This document shows, in pieces, positions 8,040-16,886 of a stretch of DNA of 64,000 nucleotides (the stretch's first letter is position 1; every line of letters begins with the position of its first letter). The position numbers and the translations under genes were made by a program. A model generated the notes under the pieces. That model worked only from the letters and a program-made list of their open reading frames with translations, ran no database searches and was not told the origin of the DNA. Source of the DNA: Pseudonocardia petroleophila (lineage in GTDB: Bacteria > Actinomycetota > Actinomycetes > Mycobacteriales > Pseudonocardiaceae); NCBI RefSeq assembly GCF_014235185.1, contig NZ_CP060131.1, positions 999,501 through 1,063,500 on the forward strand. Reading direction: 5' to 3'.

Positions 8040-8486
8040 GTGATCCGTTCCGAGCAGTCCGTCGCCGCGCCCGCCGCCGTCGCGCACGCCGTGCTCACCG
8101 ACGTGGCGGCCTGGCGGTTGTGGTCGCCGCACATCCGCTCCGTCGACTCCGCGGGCGAGGTGATCCAGGACGCGAGCTGGAGCGGGCTGGTCAAGCCCTG
8201 GTTCGGGCCGGCCACGCTGATGGAGGTGACGTGGTGCGAGCCCGGCCGCGGCATCCGCTGGACCTCCCACGCCGCCGGCCACCGCCTCGACTACGCCGAC
8301 CTCATCACCCCGCACGGCGACCAGCGCTGCACGGTGACGATGACGGCCGAGGTCACCGGCCCGGCCGGCCCGCTCGTGCAGGGCGTCGTCGGACCGCTGT
8401 CGGCGTACGGGCAGCGCAGGCGGCTGACCCGCCTCGCGGCGCTGGCGGAGTTCCTGCACCGCCGGGCGATCGTCTACGCCGCCTGA
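8040..8486 (+). CDS. SRPBCC-family protein
   Basis: 148 residues with the START-like pattern: QSVAAPAAVAHAVLTDVAAW at the N-terminus, WRLWSPHIRSVD, GIRWTSHAAGHRLDYADL and a long C-terminal helix (RRRLTRLAALAEFLHRR). Probably a small-ligand binding or coenzyme-Q-binding-like protein; no function can be assigned. The GTG at 8040 is supported by a -10 box 6 nt upstream. A hairpin follows the stop. Confidence 0.75.
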   Translation: MIRSEQSVAAPAAVAHAVLTDVAAWRLWSPHIRSVDSAGEVIQDASWSGLVKPWFGPATLMEVTWCEPGRGIRWTSHAAGHRLDYADLITPHGDQRCTVTMTAEVTGPAGPLVQGVVGPLSAYGQRRRLTRLAALAEFLHRRAIVYAA

Positions 8487-8491
8487 GCACC

Positions 8492-8531
8492 GTGCGCGGA
8501 GAGGCGTGCCCCGGCACACCTCTCCGCGCAC
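8492..8531. terminator. Hairpin closing the aromatic operon
   Basis: Thirteen-bp outer arms (8492-8504 and 8519-8531), one C/A mismatch, then five more bp (8506-8510 and 8513-8517) around a 2-nt loop. In minus-strand RNA the mismatch is a U-G pair, so the helix is continuous just 4 nt beyond the monooxygenase stop at 8536. It lies between convergent genes, without a U-run. Confidence 0.65.
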
Positions 8532-8535
8532 GAGG

Positions 8536-10287
8536 TCACCGGCTCAGGACCTCCGTCAGGACGCGGGTGAGCTCGGACGTCGGGTCGTCGGCCAGGCCGT
8601 GGCTGCGCCAGGCCACGTGGGTGTCGGGCCGGACCAGCACGCAGCCGTCCTCGCCGACCTCCCGGGCCCGGGCCCAGTCGTCGTAGAGGTCGATGTGCTC
8701 GCGGCCCGGGCCGATCACGTACGGCACCAGCTCGACGCCCAGCTTCTCCGCGACCTGGACGGCCGCCTCCGCCCACGCCGACCCGCTGATCCCGGTGAGC
8801 AGGGCGAAGCGCCCCTTGCCCGCGAGGTCGTGCGTGGAGACCCGCCGCCCGCCCGCGCCGCCCAGCCAGACGTGCGGCAGGCGCGCCCCCGGCCAGGTGG
8901 TCGGGTGGTAGTGCAGCTCGGGGTCGCGGGTGAACTCCGGCTCGGGCGTGCCGTCCGGGACCACCGCGTTCGAGGCGTAGCGGTGGTTGAGCTCCACGCC
9001 GTGCGCGTTGAACTCGTAGTTCTTCAGCTCGAGGGCCTTGCGCAGCTTCGCGCGCTGCTCCGCGGCCTCGGGGGTGTTGTCGGCGCGCGCCGCGATGTGC
9101 CGCGTCATGACCTCCGGGTCGCTCTCCCCGAGCAGTCCCAGCGCGTCGAAGATCGGGCCGAACTCCTCGATGCTCTTGTTGGCGCGCAGCACGATCTGCT
9201 TGCCGATCGGGGCGCGCTCGGCGTCGAAGGAGTCGAGCAGGCCCTCCCCCGCGGTGCCCCGCAGCACGTACGCGAGCTTCCAGGCCAGGTTGTAGGCGTC
9301 CTGGATGGAGGTGTTGGACCCCAGCCCGTTCGACGGGGGGTGCCGGTGGCAGGCGTCGCCGAGGCAGAACACGCGGCCCGCGCGGTAGCGGGTGGCGTAG
9401 CGCTTGTTGTTGCCCCACAACGAGGTGGAGCGGATCGTCACCGGGATCGTGTCGTCGCCGACCAGCTCGTGCACGATCTTGATCGCCTCGGCGTCGGTGA
9501 CCTCGGGAGGCGGCTGGGAGATGTCGTACCCCCAGATCACGAGCCACTCGTTCCACGGCCGCACCATCCGCACCACGCCCATGCCGATGCCGCCGACGTC
9601 GGACCCGGGCTGCAGGATCCAGTACAGGACGCTGGGCCGGTGCTCGACGTAGTGCGACAGGTCGGCGTGGAACACGATGTTCATCGAGCCCGCGAGGTCC
9701 ATCTCGCCCTCGAACGGCAGGCCGACGTCCTCGGCGACCTGGCTCCGCCCGCCGTCGGCGCCGAGCACGTACTTCGCGCGGATCGTGTACTCGTGGCCGG
9801 TGGTGCGGTCCCGCACGGTGACGGTGACGCCGTCGGCGTCCTGCTCCAGCCCGACGTACTCGGTGTCGAACCGGATCCGGCTGCCCCGCGACGCGGCGTG
9901 CCCGACGAGGATCGGCTCCAGCAGCGTCTGCGGGATGTCGCAGTTGGGCGACGGGCTCGCGGCGATGTAGTCCGACGCCCGCTCCGGCGCGGTCTCCCAG
10001 GTGCGGACGCGCCCGATCTCGTCGCCGGCGAGGCTGGTGCAGAACACCGTCTCGCCCATCCGGTCGTGCTCGGTCCCCTGGGCGAGCACGTCGTCCTCGA
10101 TGCCGAGGTCGCGGAAGATCTCCACGGTGCGCTGGTTGGTGATGTGGCTGCGCGGCGTGTTGGCCGTCCAGCGGTACTTGGTGATCACCATGTGGTCCAC
10201 GCCGAGCGTGGCCAGGGACAGGGCGGCGCCGGAACCGGCGGGCCCGCTCCCGATGACGAGGACGTCGGTCTCGAACGCGGCGGTCAC
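8536..10287 (-). CDS. FAD-dependent aromatic hydroxylase (phenol/chlorophenol/resorcinol hydroxylase family)
   Basis: 583 residues. The N-terminal FAD motif is GSGPAGSG (residues 13-20); the second FAD motif is FCLGDACHRHPPSNGLG, followed by DAYNLAWKLAYV, as in TfdB-type 2,4-dichlorophenol 6-monooxygenases; a thioredoxin-like C-terminal domain completes the family length. It inserts one oxygen ortho to a phenolic hydroxyl using NAD(P)H. With hydroxyquinol dioxygenase and maleylacetate reductase upstream in the operon, the likely product is hydroxyquinol, so the substrate may be resorcinol or a related phenol. The GTG start abuts the upstream stop (TAAGTG) and uses the ribosome site GGAGAAG. 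Confidence 0.85.
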   Translation of the reverse strand: MTAAFETDVLVIGSGPAGSGAALSLATLGVDHMVITKYRWTANTPRSHITNQRTVEIFRDLGIEDDVLAQGTEHDRMGETVFCTSLAGDEIGRVRTWETAPERASDYIAASPSPNCDIPQTLLEPILVGHAASRGSRIRFDTEYVGLEQDADGVTVTVRDRTTGHEYTIRAKYVLGADGGRSQVAEDVGLPFEGEMDLAGSMNIVFHADLSHYVEHRPSVLYWILQPGSDVGGIGMGVVRMVRPWNEWLVIWGYDISQPPPEVTDAEAIKIVHELVGDDTIPVTIRSTSLWGNNKRYATRYRAGRVFCLGDACHRHPPSNGLGSNTSIQDAYNLAWKLAYVLRGTAGEGLLDSFDAERAPIGKQIVLRANKSIEEFGPIFDALGLLGESDPEVMTRHIAARADNTPEAAEQRAKLRKALELKNYEFNAHGVELNHRYASNAVVPDGTPEPEFTRDPELHYHPTTWPGARLPHVWLGGAGGRRVSTHDLAGKGRFALLTGISGSAWAEAAVQVAEKLGVELVPYVIGPGREHIDLYDDWARAREVGEDGCVLVRPDTHVAWRSHGLADDPTSELTRVLTEVLSR

Positions 10288-11145
10288 TTACTTCTCCTTC
10301 GCGAGGACGATGTCGAACTCGATCGACGCCCACGGCTCGGTGAGCTCGCGGCCGTCGGGTGCGGTTCCGGGGGCGTGGTCGGCGACGTCGACGACGAGGC
10401 TGTCCTTGACGCCGAACACGGCGTCGCTGGCGAGGTACTCGTCGCCCGCCACGAAGACGTGGGTGATCAGGGTGCGGTACCCGGGCGCGGTGACCATGAA
10501 GTGCAGGTGCGCCGGGCGCATCGGGTGCCGGCCGGTGGCGGCGAGCAGCTCGCCGACCGGGCCGTCGTCGGGGATGCCGTAGCAGGACGGGCGCACCGAC
10601 CAGAACCGGTACTCGCCCTCGTCGCCGGAGGTGAGCCAGCCGCGGCCGGCCGTGCGCGCGTCGGAGTACTGGACGTCGTAGAAGCCGTCGTCGTCGGCCT
10701 CCCACACCTCGATGCGGGCGCCGGGGACCGCCTCGCCGGTGGTCGAGCGCACGGCACCCGACACCCAGCACGGCGTGCCCTTCGCCCCGACCGCGATGTC
10801 GCCACCGAGCTCGATGCCCGGGGCGCCCTCGACGAAGAACGGGCCGAACACCGTCGACTCGGTGGCGTCGGGCTCGGGCGCGGCGTTGATCCCGACCGTC
10901 AGCATCGACAGGCCCAGCACGTCGGAGAGCAGGATGAACTCCTGGCGCCGGTCGTCGGTGATGTGCCCGGTCCGGGTGAGGAACTCGATCCCGCGCATCC
11001 ACTCGTCCTGGGTGAGGCGGACGTCGCGGGCGAACGCGTGCAGGTGCCGGGTGAGGCTGCGCATCACCTCGGCGAGCCGGTCGTCGTGCCCGAAGCTCGC
11101 CACCACCTCGTCGGTGACGGCCTGCTCCCGTTCGTCCTGGGTCAT
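10288..11145 (-). CDS. Hydroxyquinol 1,2-dioxygenase (intradiol ring cleavage)
   Basis: 285 residues from the ATG at 11145, which overlaps the upstream stop (ATGA) and follows GGGAGGGAGAG. The N-terminal helical linker domain (FARDVRLTQDEWMRGIEFLTR) and the catalytic beta-sandwich are typical. Probable ferric iron ligands are the tyrosines in DGFYDVQYS and RPSCYGIPDDG and the two histidines in RPAHLHFMV. It cleaves hydroxyquinol to maleylacetate. Catechol 1,2-dioxygenase is the alternative, but the maleylacetate reductase neighbour favours hydroxyquinol. Confidence 0.88.
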   Translation of the reverse strand: MTQDEREQAVTDEVVASFGHDDRLAEVMRSLTRHLHAFARDVRLTQDEWMRGIEFLTRTGHITDDRRQEFILLSDVLGLSMLTVGINAAPEPDATESTVFGPFFVEGAPGIELGGDIAVGAKGTPCWVSGAVRSTTGEAVPGARIEVWEADDDGFYDVQYSDARTAGRGWLTSGDEGEYRFWSVRPSCYGIPDDGPVGELLAATGRHPMRPAHLHFMVTAPGYRTLITHVFVAGDEYLASDAVFGVKDSLVVDVADHAPGTAPDGRELTEPWASIEFDIVLAKEK

Positions 11146-12185
11146 CGCTCTCCCTCCCACGCCCTCTGCACCAGCTGCCTCATCGCGCCGCCGCCGACCG
11201 GCACCGGGTTGTCGGCGGGCACGACCCGCTCGGTGCGCTCCGCCACCTCGTCGAGCTGGTCCGCGCGCAGGCCCAGCTCCGCCAGCCCCGTCGGCATCCC
11301 GGCCGCCGCGACCACGGCCCGCAGGCCGGCGACGGCGTCGTCGCAGCCCAGTGCGCGGGCGATGCGCGCGGTGGCGTCCGGCGAGCCGGGGGCGTTGAAC
11401 GCCAGCACGTGCGGGAGCAGCGTCGCGTGGCTGCGGGCGTGCGGCAACCCGAGCCCGCCCAGGACGTGCGCGAGCTTGTGGTGCAGGCCGCTGCCGGCGA
11501 CGGCGAACGCGGAGCCCGCGAGGTAGGCGCCGAGCAGGAGCTGCTCGGGGTCGTCCTCGCGCAGGCCGGCGGCGAGGGCGCGGACCCCCTCCTCCGCGAC
11601 GACGCTGCTGACGGGGTTGCGCCGCGGCGCCCAGAACGCCTCGACGCAGTGCGCCATCGCGTTGAGCGCACTCGCCCTGGCCAGCCCGGGCGGCAGCGAC
11701 GCCGTCAGCTCCGGGTCGTAGACGACGGTGCGCGGCAGGACGACGGGGTCGGTGCCCGTGGTCTTGACGCCGTCCTCCGACAGCCCCCAGACCGGCGTGA
11801 CCTCCGAGCCCGCGTACGTCGTGGGGACGGCGAGGATCGGTAGCCGGGTCGTCAGCGCGACGGCCTTGGCGGCCCCGACCGTGGATCCCCCGCCCACGCA
11901 GAGCACGGCGTCGGTGCCCACCGCGGCCTCGCGGGCCGCCTCGGCGGTGGCGACGGGGACGTGCTCGCGCACCGCGGTGAACACCGCGGCGATGCGGTCG
12001 GCGAACGGCGCGGTGAGGGCCCGGACGCGCTCGGTGTCGCGCTCGGAGGCGATCAGCAGGACCTTCGAGGCGCCCAGCCGCTCCACCTCGGCGGCCAGCC
12101 CCGTCCGCGCGACCCCGGACCCGAACACGACGCGGCCGGGCAGGGCGTCGTAGGTGAAGGAGTGCACGGGCTCACACTGGACCAT
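11142..12185 (-). CDS. Maleylacetate reductase
   Basis: 347 residues, an iron-type alcohol dehydrogenase relative. The NAD(P) region has LCVGGGSTVGAAKA, the substrate/metal region has AVPTTYAGSEVTPVWG, and HCVEAFWAP and SGLHHKLAHVLGG supply the family histidines. It reduces maleylacetate to 3-oxoadipate for the TCA cycle. First gene of the operon, divergent from a LysR gene. The start is not certain: a GTG 18 nt downstream is also plausible. Confidence 0.9.
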   Translation of the reverse strand: MVQCEPVHSFTYDALPGRVVFGSGVARTGLAAEVERLGASKVLLIASERDTERVRALTAPFADRIAAVFTAVREHVPVATAEAAREAAVGTDAVLCVGGGSTVGAAKAVALTTRLPILAVPTTYAGSEVTPVWGLSEDGVKTTGTDPVVLPRTVVYDPELTASLPPGLARASALNAMAHCVEAFWAPRRNPVSSVVAEEGVRALAAGLREDDPEQLLLGAYLAGSAFAVAGSGLHHKLAHVLGGLGLPHARSHATLLPHVLAFNAPGSPDATARIARALGCDDAVAGLRAVVAAAGMPTGLAELGLRADQLDEVAERTERVVPADNPVPVGGGAMRQLVQRAWEGER

Positions 12186-12227
12186 CCATCAGCCACACGT
12201 CCAACACGCTTCGGTGACCCCCAGCCA

Positions 12228-12233
12228 TACGAT
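12228..12233 (+). promoter_or_regulatory. -10 box for lysR-type gene
   Basis: TACGAT lies 5 nt before the ATG at 12239, implying a leaderless or nearly leaderless mRNA. The 53-bp space to the divergent maleylacetate reductase gene should hold the LysR binding site. Confidence 0.4.
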
Positions 12234-12238
12234 GAACC

Positions 12239-13165
12239 ATGGACCTGCGGCAGCTCCGGTACTTCGTCACCGTCGCCGAGGAGCGGTCGGTGACGCGGGC
12301 GGCGGCCCGGCTGCACCTCACGCAGCCGCCGCTCTCGGCCCAGATCGCCCGGCTGGAGCACGAGCTGGGCGTGCCGCTGCTGGTGCGCCACCGCCGCGGC
12401 GTCGACCTCACCGAGGCCGGGCGGCTGCTCGTCGAGCACGCGCGGTCGGTGCTCGCCGACGTCGACGCGGCGGTGGAGTCGGTGCGGCGCACCGGGCAGG
12501 GACGCAGCGGGCGGCTGACGCTCGCGTTCGTCCCGGCGACGGCGTGGTCGGTGCTGCCGGGGCTGCTGCGCGGCTTCCGGGCGGTGCGTCCCGAGGTCGA
12601 GCTGCGGTTCCTGGAGGGCGGGTCGGACGCGGTGGCCGAGCACGTGCGCGCCCGCCGGGCCGATCTCGGGCTGCTGCACCTGCCGCCCGGCGGGGCGGGG
12701 GCCGGGCCCGATCTCGACGTGGCCGTGGTGCGCCGCGAGCCGCTCGTCGCGGTGCTCCCCCGCGAGCTCGCGGCGCGGTTCGGGGACCGGGTCGACCTCG
12801 CCGACCTGGCCGACGAGCCGTTCCTCGCGCCGTCGCGCGAGCTGGCCGGCGGACTGGCCCCGCACCTGCTCGGGGCGTGCCGCCTGTCCGGGTTCGAGCC
12901 GGTGCCGCGGGACGTGGAGCTGGTCGCGACGGTGGTGGCGCTGGTCGGGGCGGGCGTCGGGGTGTCGGTGCTGCCCGCGTCGGTCGCGGCGGTGTGCGGG
13001 CCCGACGCGGTGACCCGCCCGCTGGCGAGACACGTGCCGGTGGTGGAGACCGGCCTGCTGCGCAGACGCTCGGACGCCCCGACCCCGGCCGTCCAGCGGT
13101 TCCTGCGCCTGGCCCTGGACACCCCCGAGCCCGACGCCCTGGGCCCGGCCTACGCCCGCCCCTAG
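12239..13165 (+). CDS. LysR-family transcriptional regulator
   Basis: 308 residues. The N-terminal winged helix is textbook (MDLRQLRYFVTVAEERSVTR, RLHLTQPPLSAQIARLEHEL, TEAGRLLVEHAR) and is followed by the periplasmic-binding-like effector domain. It faces the hydroxyquinol operon and most likely activates it in response to a pathway aromatic or maleylacetate; that pairing comes from position. A strong palindrome follows the gene. Confidence 0.92.
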   Translation: MDLRQLRYFVTVAEERSVTRAAARLHLTQPPLSAQIARLEHELGVPLLVRHRRGVDLTEAGRLLVEHARSVLADVDAAVESVRRTGQGRSGRLTLAFVPATAWSVLPGLLRGFRAVRPEVELRFLEGGSDAVAEHVRARRADLGLLHLPPGGAGAGPDLDVAVVRREPLVAVLPRELAARFGDRVDLADLADEPFLAPSRELAGGLAPHLLGACRLSGFEPVPRDVELVATVVALVGAGVGVSVLPASVAAVCGPDAVTRPLARHVPVVETGLLRRRSDAPTPAVQRFLRLALDTPEPDALGPAYARP

Positions 13166-13207
13166 CCGGGGCCCACCCGCGCCGCGGGCCGCGCACCCCC
13201 CCGCGCC

Positions 13208-13258
13208 GCAGTGGGGTGGCTCCACTCCGACCGGGCTGCAGTGGAGCCACCCCACTGC
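13208..13258. terminator. Perfect 19-bp palindrome after the LysR gene
   Basis: Arms at 13208-13226 and 13240-13258 pair perfectly around a 13-nt loop (13227-13239). It sits 43 bp after the LysR stop and 80 bp before the next start, so it probably ends the lysR transcript. There is no T-run. The sequence differs from the palindromes at 20196 and 57862. Confidence 0.65.
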
Positions 13259-13337
13259 ACGCGGGGGCGGGCGGGGCTCGCCCGGGTTGCGGCGTTCCGC
13301 CACGGGCTGGGGGCGGCGGCTGGCACCATGTCCACCC

Positions 13338-14315
13338 GTGACGATCACCGCCCGCACCCCGCGGATCACCTCGCTGCACGTGTTCTGCGCGGTGCTCGTC
13401 CTCGCGATCGCGGCCCGGCCGCTGATCACCGACGCGGCGTCCGCCCCGGCCGTCCGCACCGCGGCCACCGTGTTCGTCGCGGTGTGCGTGCAGGCGCTGC
13501 CGTTCCTGGTGCTCGGGGTGCTGCTGTCCGGGGCGATCGCCGCGTTCGTCTCCCCCGTGGTCCTGCGCCGGGCCCTGCCGCGCCACCCCGTCGCGGCCGT
13601 GCCGGTGGCCGGGGCGGCGGGCCTGGTGCTGCCGGGGTGCGAGTGCGCGTCGGTGCCGGTGGCACGGCGGCTGATCGGTCAGGGCGTGCCGGACGCCGCG
13701 GCGCTCACCTTCCTGCTGGCCGCCCCGGCGATCAACCCCGTCGTGCTGGTCGCCACCGCCGTCGCGTTCCCGGGTGAACCGCGGATGGTGCTCGCGCGGT
13801 TCCTCGGGTCGCTGGGCACGGCGTGCGTGATGGGCTGGCTGTGGCAGCGGGTCGGGCGGGCGGAGTGGATCACCGAACGGGCCCGGCGCTCCACGCCGCG
13901 CCGGGACGGGGAGCACCGGTGGGCCGTCCTCGCCGAGACCGCCCGCCACGACCTCGTCTCGGCGGGCGGCTTCCTCGTGCTCGGCGCGGTCACCGCCGCG
14001 GCGCTGTCGGTCCTCGTCCCCGCCGAGTGGACCGACGCGCTCGCCGGCCGGCTGCTGCTCGCGATCGTCGTCATGGCGGTGCTCGCGGTCGTGCTGGCGC
14101 TGTGCAGCGAGGCCGACGCGTTCGTCGCGGCGTCGCTGTCGATGCTGCCCCTGCTGCCCCGCCTGGTGTTCCTCGTCGTGGGCCCGGCGGTCGACGTCAA
14201 GCTGATCGCGTTGCAGGCCGGCACGTTCGGGCGGGCGTTCGCGGCCCGGTTCGCGCCCGCCACCTTCGTCGTCGCCGTCGTGTGCGCCTGCGCGGCCGGG
14301 GCGGTGGTCCTGTGA
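13338..14315 (+). CDS. DUF318/ArsP-family permease
   Basis: 325 residues with about eight membrane segments. The family's cysteine motif appears as LPGCECASVPVARRL, and LLAAPAINPVVLVATA and LCSEADAFVAASL mark the second conserved region. ArsP relatives export trivalent organoarsenicals, but most homologues are uncharacterised permeases paired with the TIGR03943-type protein found next here. The GTG at 13338 is preferred; a longer in-frame start at 13287 overlaps the palindrome region. Confidence 0.8.
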   Translation: MTITARTPRITSLHVFCAVLVLAIAARPLITDAASAPAVRTAATVFVAVCVQALPFLVLGVLLSGAIAAFVSPVVLRRALPRHPVAAVPVAGAAGLVLPGCECASVPVARRLIGQGVPDAAALTFLLAAPAINPVVLVATAVAFPGEPRMVLARFLGSLGTACVMGWLWQRVGRAEWITERARRSTPRRDGEHRWAVLAETARHDLVSAGGFLVLGAVTAAALSVLVPAEWTDALAGRLLLAIVVMAVLAVVLALCSEADAFVAASLSMLPLLPRLVFLVVGPAVDVKLIALQAGTFGRAFAARFAPATFVVAVVCACAAGAVVL

Positions 14316-15001
14316 GGCGCGAGACCCAGCACGTGCTGCTGGTCCTGCTCGGCGGGGCGCTGCTGCGGATCGCCGCCGACGACACCCACCTGCGCTACGT
14401 GAAGCCGTCGCACCGCTGGCTGCTGGTCGCGGCCGGGGCGGTGATCGTCGCGCTCGCGGTGGTGGCGCTGGTCCGGGACCTGCGGGGGCACGGCCCGGCC
14501 GACGACCACGACCACGCCCGGTCGCACGTCCCGTGGCTGCTGCTCGCCCCGGTGCTGGTCATCGCGCTGGTCGCCCCGCCGGCACTGGGTGCCGACTCGG
14601 TGAACCGCACGGGCGCCCGCAACGCCGTGGTGCAGGACGGCGACGTCTTCCCCCCGCTCCCGGACGACCCGCGGCTGACGGTCGCCGAGTTCGTGCAGCG
14701 GGCCGCCTGGGACACCTCCGGCTCCCTCGACGGCCGGGAGGTGACGCTCACCGGTTTCGCCGTGCGTCGCGGGGCGGCCGTCGAGCTGGCCCGGCTGACG
14801 ATCTCCTGCTGCGCCGCCGACGCCCGCCCGAACCGCGTGCGCCTGGTCGGCGACCTCGGTGATCCGCCGCAGGACACCTGGCTGCGGGTCCGCGGCACCG
14901 TGCAGACGGGCAGCGCCACCGCCGCCACCGGGTACGTCCCGGCGATGACGGTGGCGGCGGTGGAGGTCGTCGACGCCCCACCCGACCCCTACGAGTACTG
15001 A
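14312..15001 (+). CDS. TIGR03943-family putative permease subunit
   Basis: 229 residues. Two N-terminal membrane segments (HVLLVLLGGALLRIAADD; WLLVAAGAVIVALAVVALV), a short His/Asp-rich loop (DDHDHARSH) and a third segment precede an extracytoplasmic OB-like domain with SCCAADA, a cysteine pair typical of this family. It always accompanies a DUF318 permease, and here its GTG overlaps that gene's stop (GTGA). Role unknown; a metal or metalloid link is plausible. Confidence 0.8.
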   Translation: MRRETQHVLLVLLGGALLRIAADDTHLRYVKPSHRWLLVAAGAVIVALAVVALVRDLRGHGPADDHDHARSHVPWLLLAPVLVIALVAPPALGADSVNRTGARNAVVQDGDVFPPLPDDPRLTVAEFVQRAAWDTSGSLDGREVTLTGFAVRRGAAVELARLTISCCAADARPNRVRLVGDLGDPPQDTWLRVRGTVQTGSATAATGYVPAMTVAAVEVVDAPPDPYEY

Positions 15002-15002
15002 C

Positions 15003-15677
15003 TCACACCGGCGAGCGCCGGACCACGAACCAGCCCGCGACGGCGAACACCGCGCCGATGGCCACCAGCCGCACGGTGTCGGCGACGGGGATCGGGGCGC
15101 CGATCGTCAGCAGGCCGGTGGCGACGACCACTCCGAAGGCCGCGGCCCCGGCGAGGACCGCCCCCACGACCAGCCCGGGCACCCCCCACCGCGCGTGCAG
15201 GACGACCCCCAGCAGCACCATCGGGAGGGTCAGCAGCAGCGGTGCGGCGAAGACCACGAACTGGCCGACGGGGTTGCCCACCGCCTCCCAGCCCGCGCCG
15301 AGGAACCGCACGTCGCCGCCCCAGCCGCCGGTGAGCTGCTCGACGCCCAGGAACAGGAACAGCAGCGCACCGAGCACGAGGGTCTCCAGGAGGACGAACA
15401 GCACGGTTCCGAGGTAGTAGTCGCGACGCGTCCGGCCCATCGCGACGGAGAACGGGAGCAGGCGCGACAGCGACGTGGCCTGGGCGCCGGCGACGCCGCC
15501 GTAGGCGCCGCCGATGATCCCGATGGCGAAGCCGCGGCCGAAGCTGCCGCTGGCCGCGATCTCCGCCGCGGTGATCCCCACGCCGAGCGCGACGAACAGC
15601 AGCACCCCGGCGAGGGTGCCCAGCACGAGCCGGCGGTCGAGCAGGTGCACGCGAACGATGTCGATGGCGTGGTTCAT
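15003..15677 (-). CDS. ABC transporter permease subunit
   Basis: 224 residues with six hydrophobic segments and no recognisable ligand site. The ATG at 15677 overlaps the ATPase stop (ATGA), so it forms one transcript with the ATPase and the YtrA-type regulator. Such trios often export or sense cell-envelope stress compounds; the substrate is unknown. Confidence 0.8.
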   Translation of the reverse strand: MNHAIDIVRVHLLDRRLVLGTLAGVLLFVALGVGITAAEIAASGSFGRGFAIGIIGGAYGGVAGAQATSLSRLLPFSVAMGRTRRDYYLGTVLFVLLETLVLGALLFLFLGVEQLTGGWGGDVRFLGAGWEAVGNPVGQFVVFAAPLLLTLPMVLLGVVLHARWGVPGLVVGAVLAGAAAFGVVVATGLLTIGAPIPVADTVRLVAIGAVFAVAGWFVVRRSPV

Positions 15678-16513
15678 CGGGCCTTCCCCCGGTCGGCGTC
15701 CGGTGCGGACGCGGTGTGGACGATGAGCTGCTGGAGCGACACGGGCGTGACGTCCAGGTCGGGCGGCACCGCGGCGGGCGTGCCGACGGCGGTGACCCGC
15801 AGCGTCGGGCCGAGCTGCTCGCGGTGCAGCTCGCCGCACCCGGCGACGAACCGCTCCACGGTCTCGACCGGCCCGCTGACGGTGACGGCGCGCCCGCGCA
15901 GGGCGTCGACGTCGTCGTCGAGGACGACCCGGCCGCGGTCGAGGACCACGACGTGCTCGAGCAGGTCGGCGACCTCGTCGATCAGGTGGCTCGACAGCAC
16001 GATCGTGCGCGGGTGCTCGGCGTAGTCGGCCAGCAGCACCTGCGACAGCGTGGCGCGGGCGCCGGCATCGAGGCCGAGGTAGGGCTCGTCGAGCAGCGTC
16101 AGCGACGCCCGGGACGCGACCCCGATCGTGGCGCCGAGCATCGAGCGCTGGCCGCGGGAGAGCTTCCTGATCCGGCGGTCCAGCGGCAGCCCGAACCGCG
16201 TCACGAGGTCCTGCGCCACCTCCTCGGACCAGTGCGGCTGCAGCAGCGCCGCGGCCCGCAGGGCGTGCCCGACGCGGTAGGTGTCGGGGTGGGTCTGGTC
16301 CTCGCGGACGAGGCAGACCGTGGAGCCGACGCCGGTGACGGTGCCCGCCGACGGGTACTCCTGGCCGGCGAGGATCCGCAGCAGCGTGGTCTTGCCCGCG
16401 CCGCTGGCCCCGAGCAGGCCGTGGACCGCGCCCTCGGCCAGCGTGACGTCGACGGCGTCGAGCGCGTGGACGTCCCCGTAGTGCCGGGTGAGCCCGGTGG
16501 TCGTGACGCTCAT
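15674..16513 (-). CDS. ABC transporter ATP-binding protein
   Basis: 279 residues. Walker A is GASGAGKTT (about 35-43), the signature is LSRGQRS, Walker B is LTLLDEP, and the H-loop is SSHLIDE. The signature reads LSRGQ rather than LSGGQ, a common variation in this group. The C-terminal ~80 residues form an extra small domain. Its ATG overlaps the regulator gene's stop. It energises the permease encoded next. Confidence 0.9.
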   Translation of the reverse strand: MSVTTTGLTRHYGDVHALDAVDVTLAEGAVHGLLGASGAGKTTLLRILAGQEYPSAGTVTGVGSTVCLVREDQTHPDTYRVGHALRAAALLQPHWSEEVAQDLVTRFGLPLDRRIRKLSRGQRSMLGATIGVASRASLTLLDEPYLGLDAGARATLSQVLLADYAEHPRTIVLSSHLIDEVADLLEHVVVLDRGRVVLDDDVDALRGRAVTVSGPVETVERFVAGCGELHREQLGPTLRVTAVGTPAAVPPDLDVTPVSLQQLIVHTASAPDADRGKAR

Positions 16514-16869
16514 GCGTCCCCCCAGGTGTCGATCATCTTCTTGACCTGCTCGGCGTCCATGCCGAGCTTGCGGGCCTCCGCCAGCAGCGGGGCCAGGTAG
16601 GCCCGGGCGAACTCCTCGCGGCGCCGCTCCAGCAGCAGCGCGCGCGCGCCGGTGGCGACGAACATGCCGATCCCCCGTCTCTTGTAGAGGACGCCGCTCG
16701 TGACGAGCTGGTTGACGCCCTTGGCCGCGGTGGCCGGGTTGATGCGGTGGAAGGCCGCGAGCTCGTTGGTGGACGGCACCTGCGCCTCCTCCGCGAGCGA
16801 GCCGTCGACGACCGAGTTCTCGATCTGCTCCGCGATCTGCGCGAAGAGCGGCCTGCCGTCGTCCCTCAC
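16510..16869 (-). CDS. YtrA-subfamily GntR regulator
   Basis: 119 residues: a winged helix (PLFAQIAEQIENSVVDGSL, QVPSTNELAAFHRINPATAAKGVNQLV) followed by only a short helical tail, the mark of the YtrA subgroup that controls ABC transporters. The GTG at 16869 lies 18 bp downstream of a strong palindrome that is the likely operator, so the operon is probably autorepressed. Confidence 0.9.
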   Translation of the reverse strand: MRDDGRPLFAQIAEQIENSVVDGSLAEEAQVPSTNELAAFHRINPATAAKGVNQLVTSGVLYKRRGIGMFVATGARALLLERRREEFARAYLAPLLAEARKLGMDAEQVKKMIDTWGDA

Positions 16870-16886
16870 CCCGACCCCCGGTCCGT

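Noticed and set aside
8474-11002. 842-codon minus-strand open frame.
   Set aside because: It is an out-of-frame shadow of the hydroxylase and dioxygenase, rich in Arg/Pro/Gly, with no domain.
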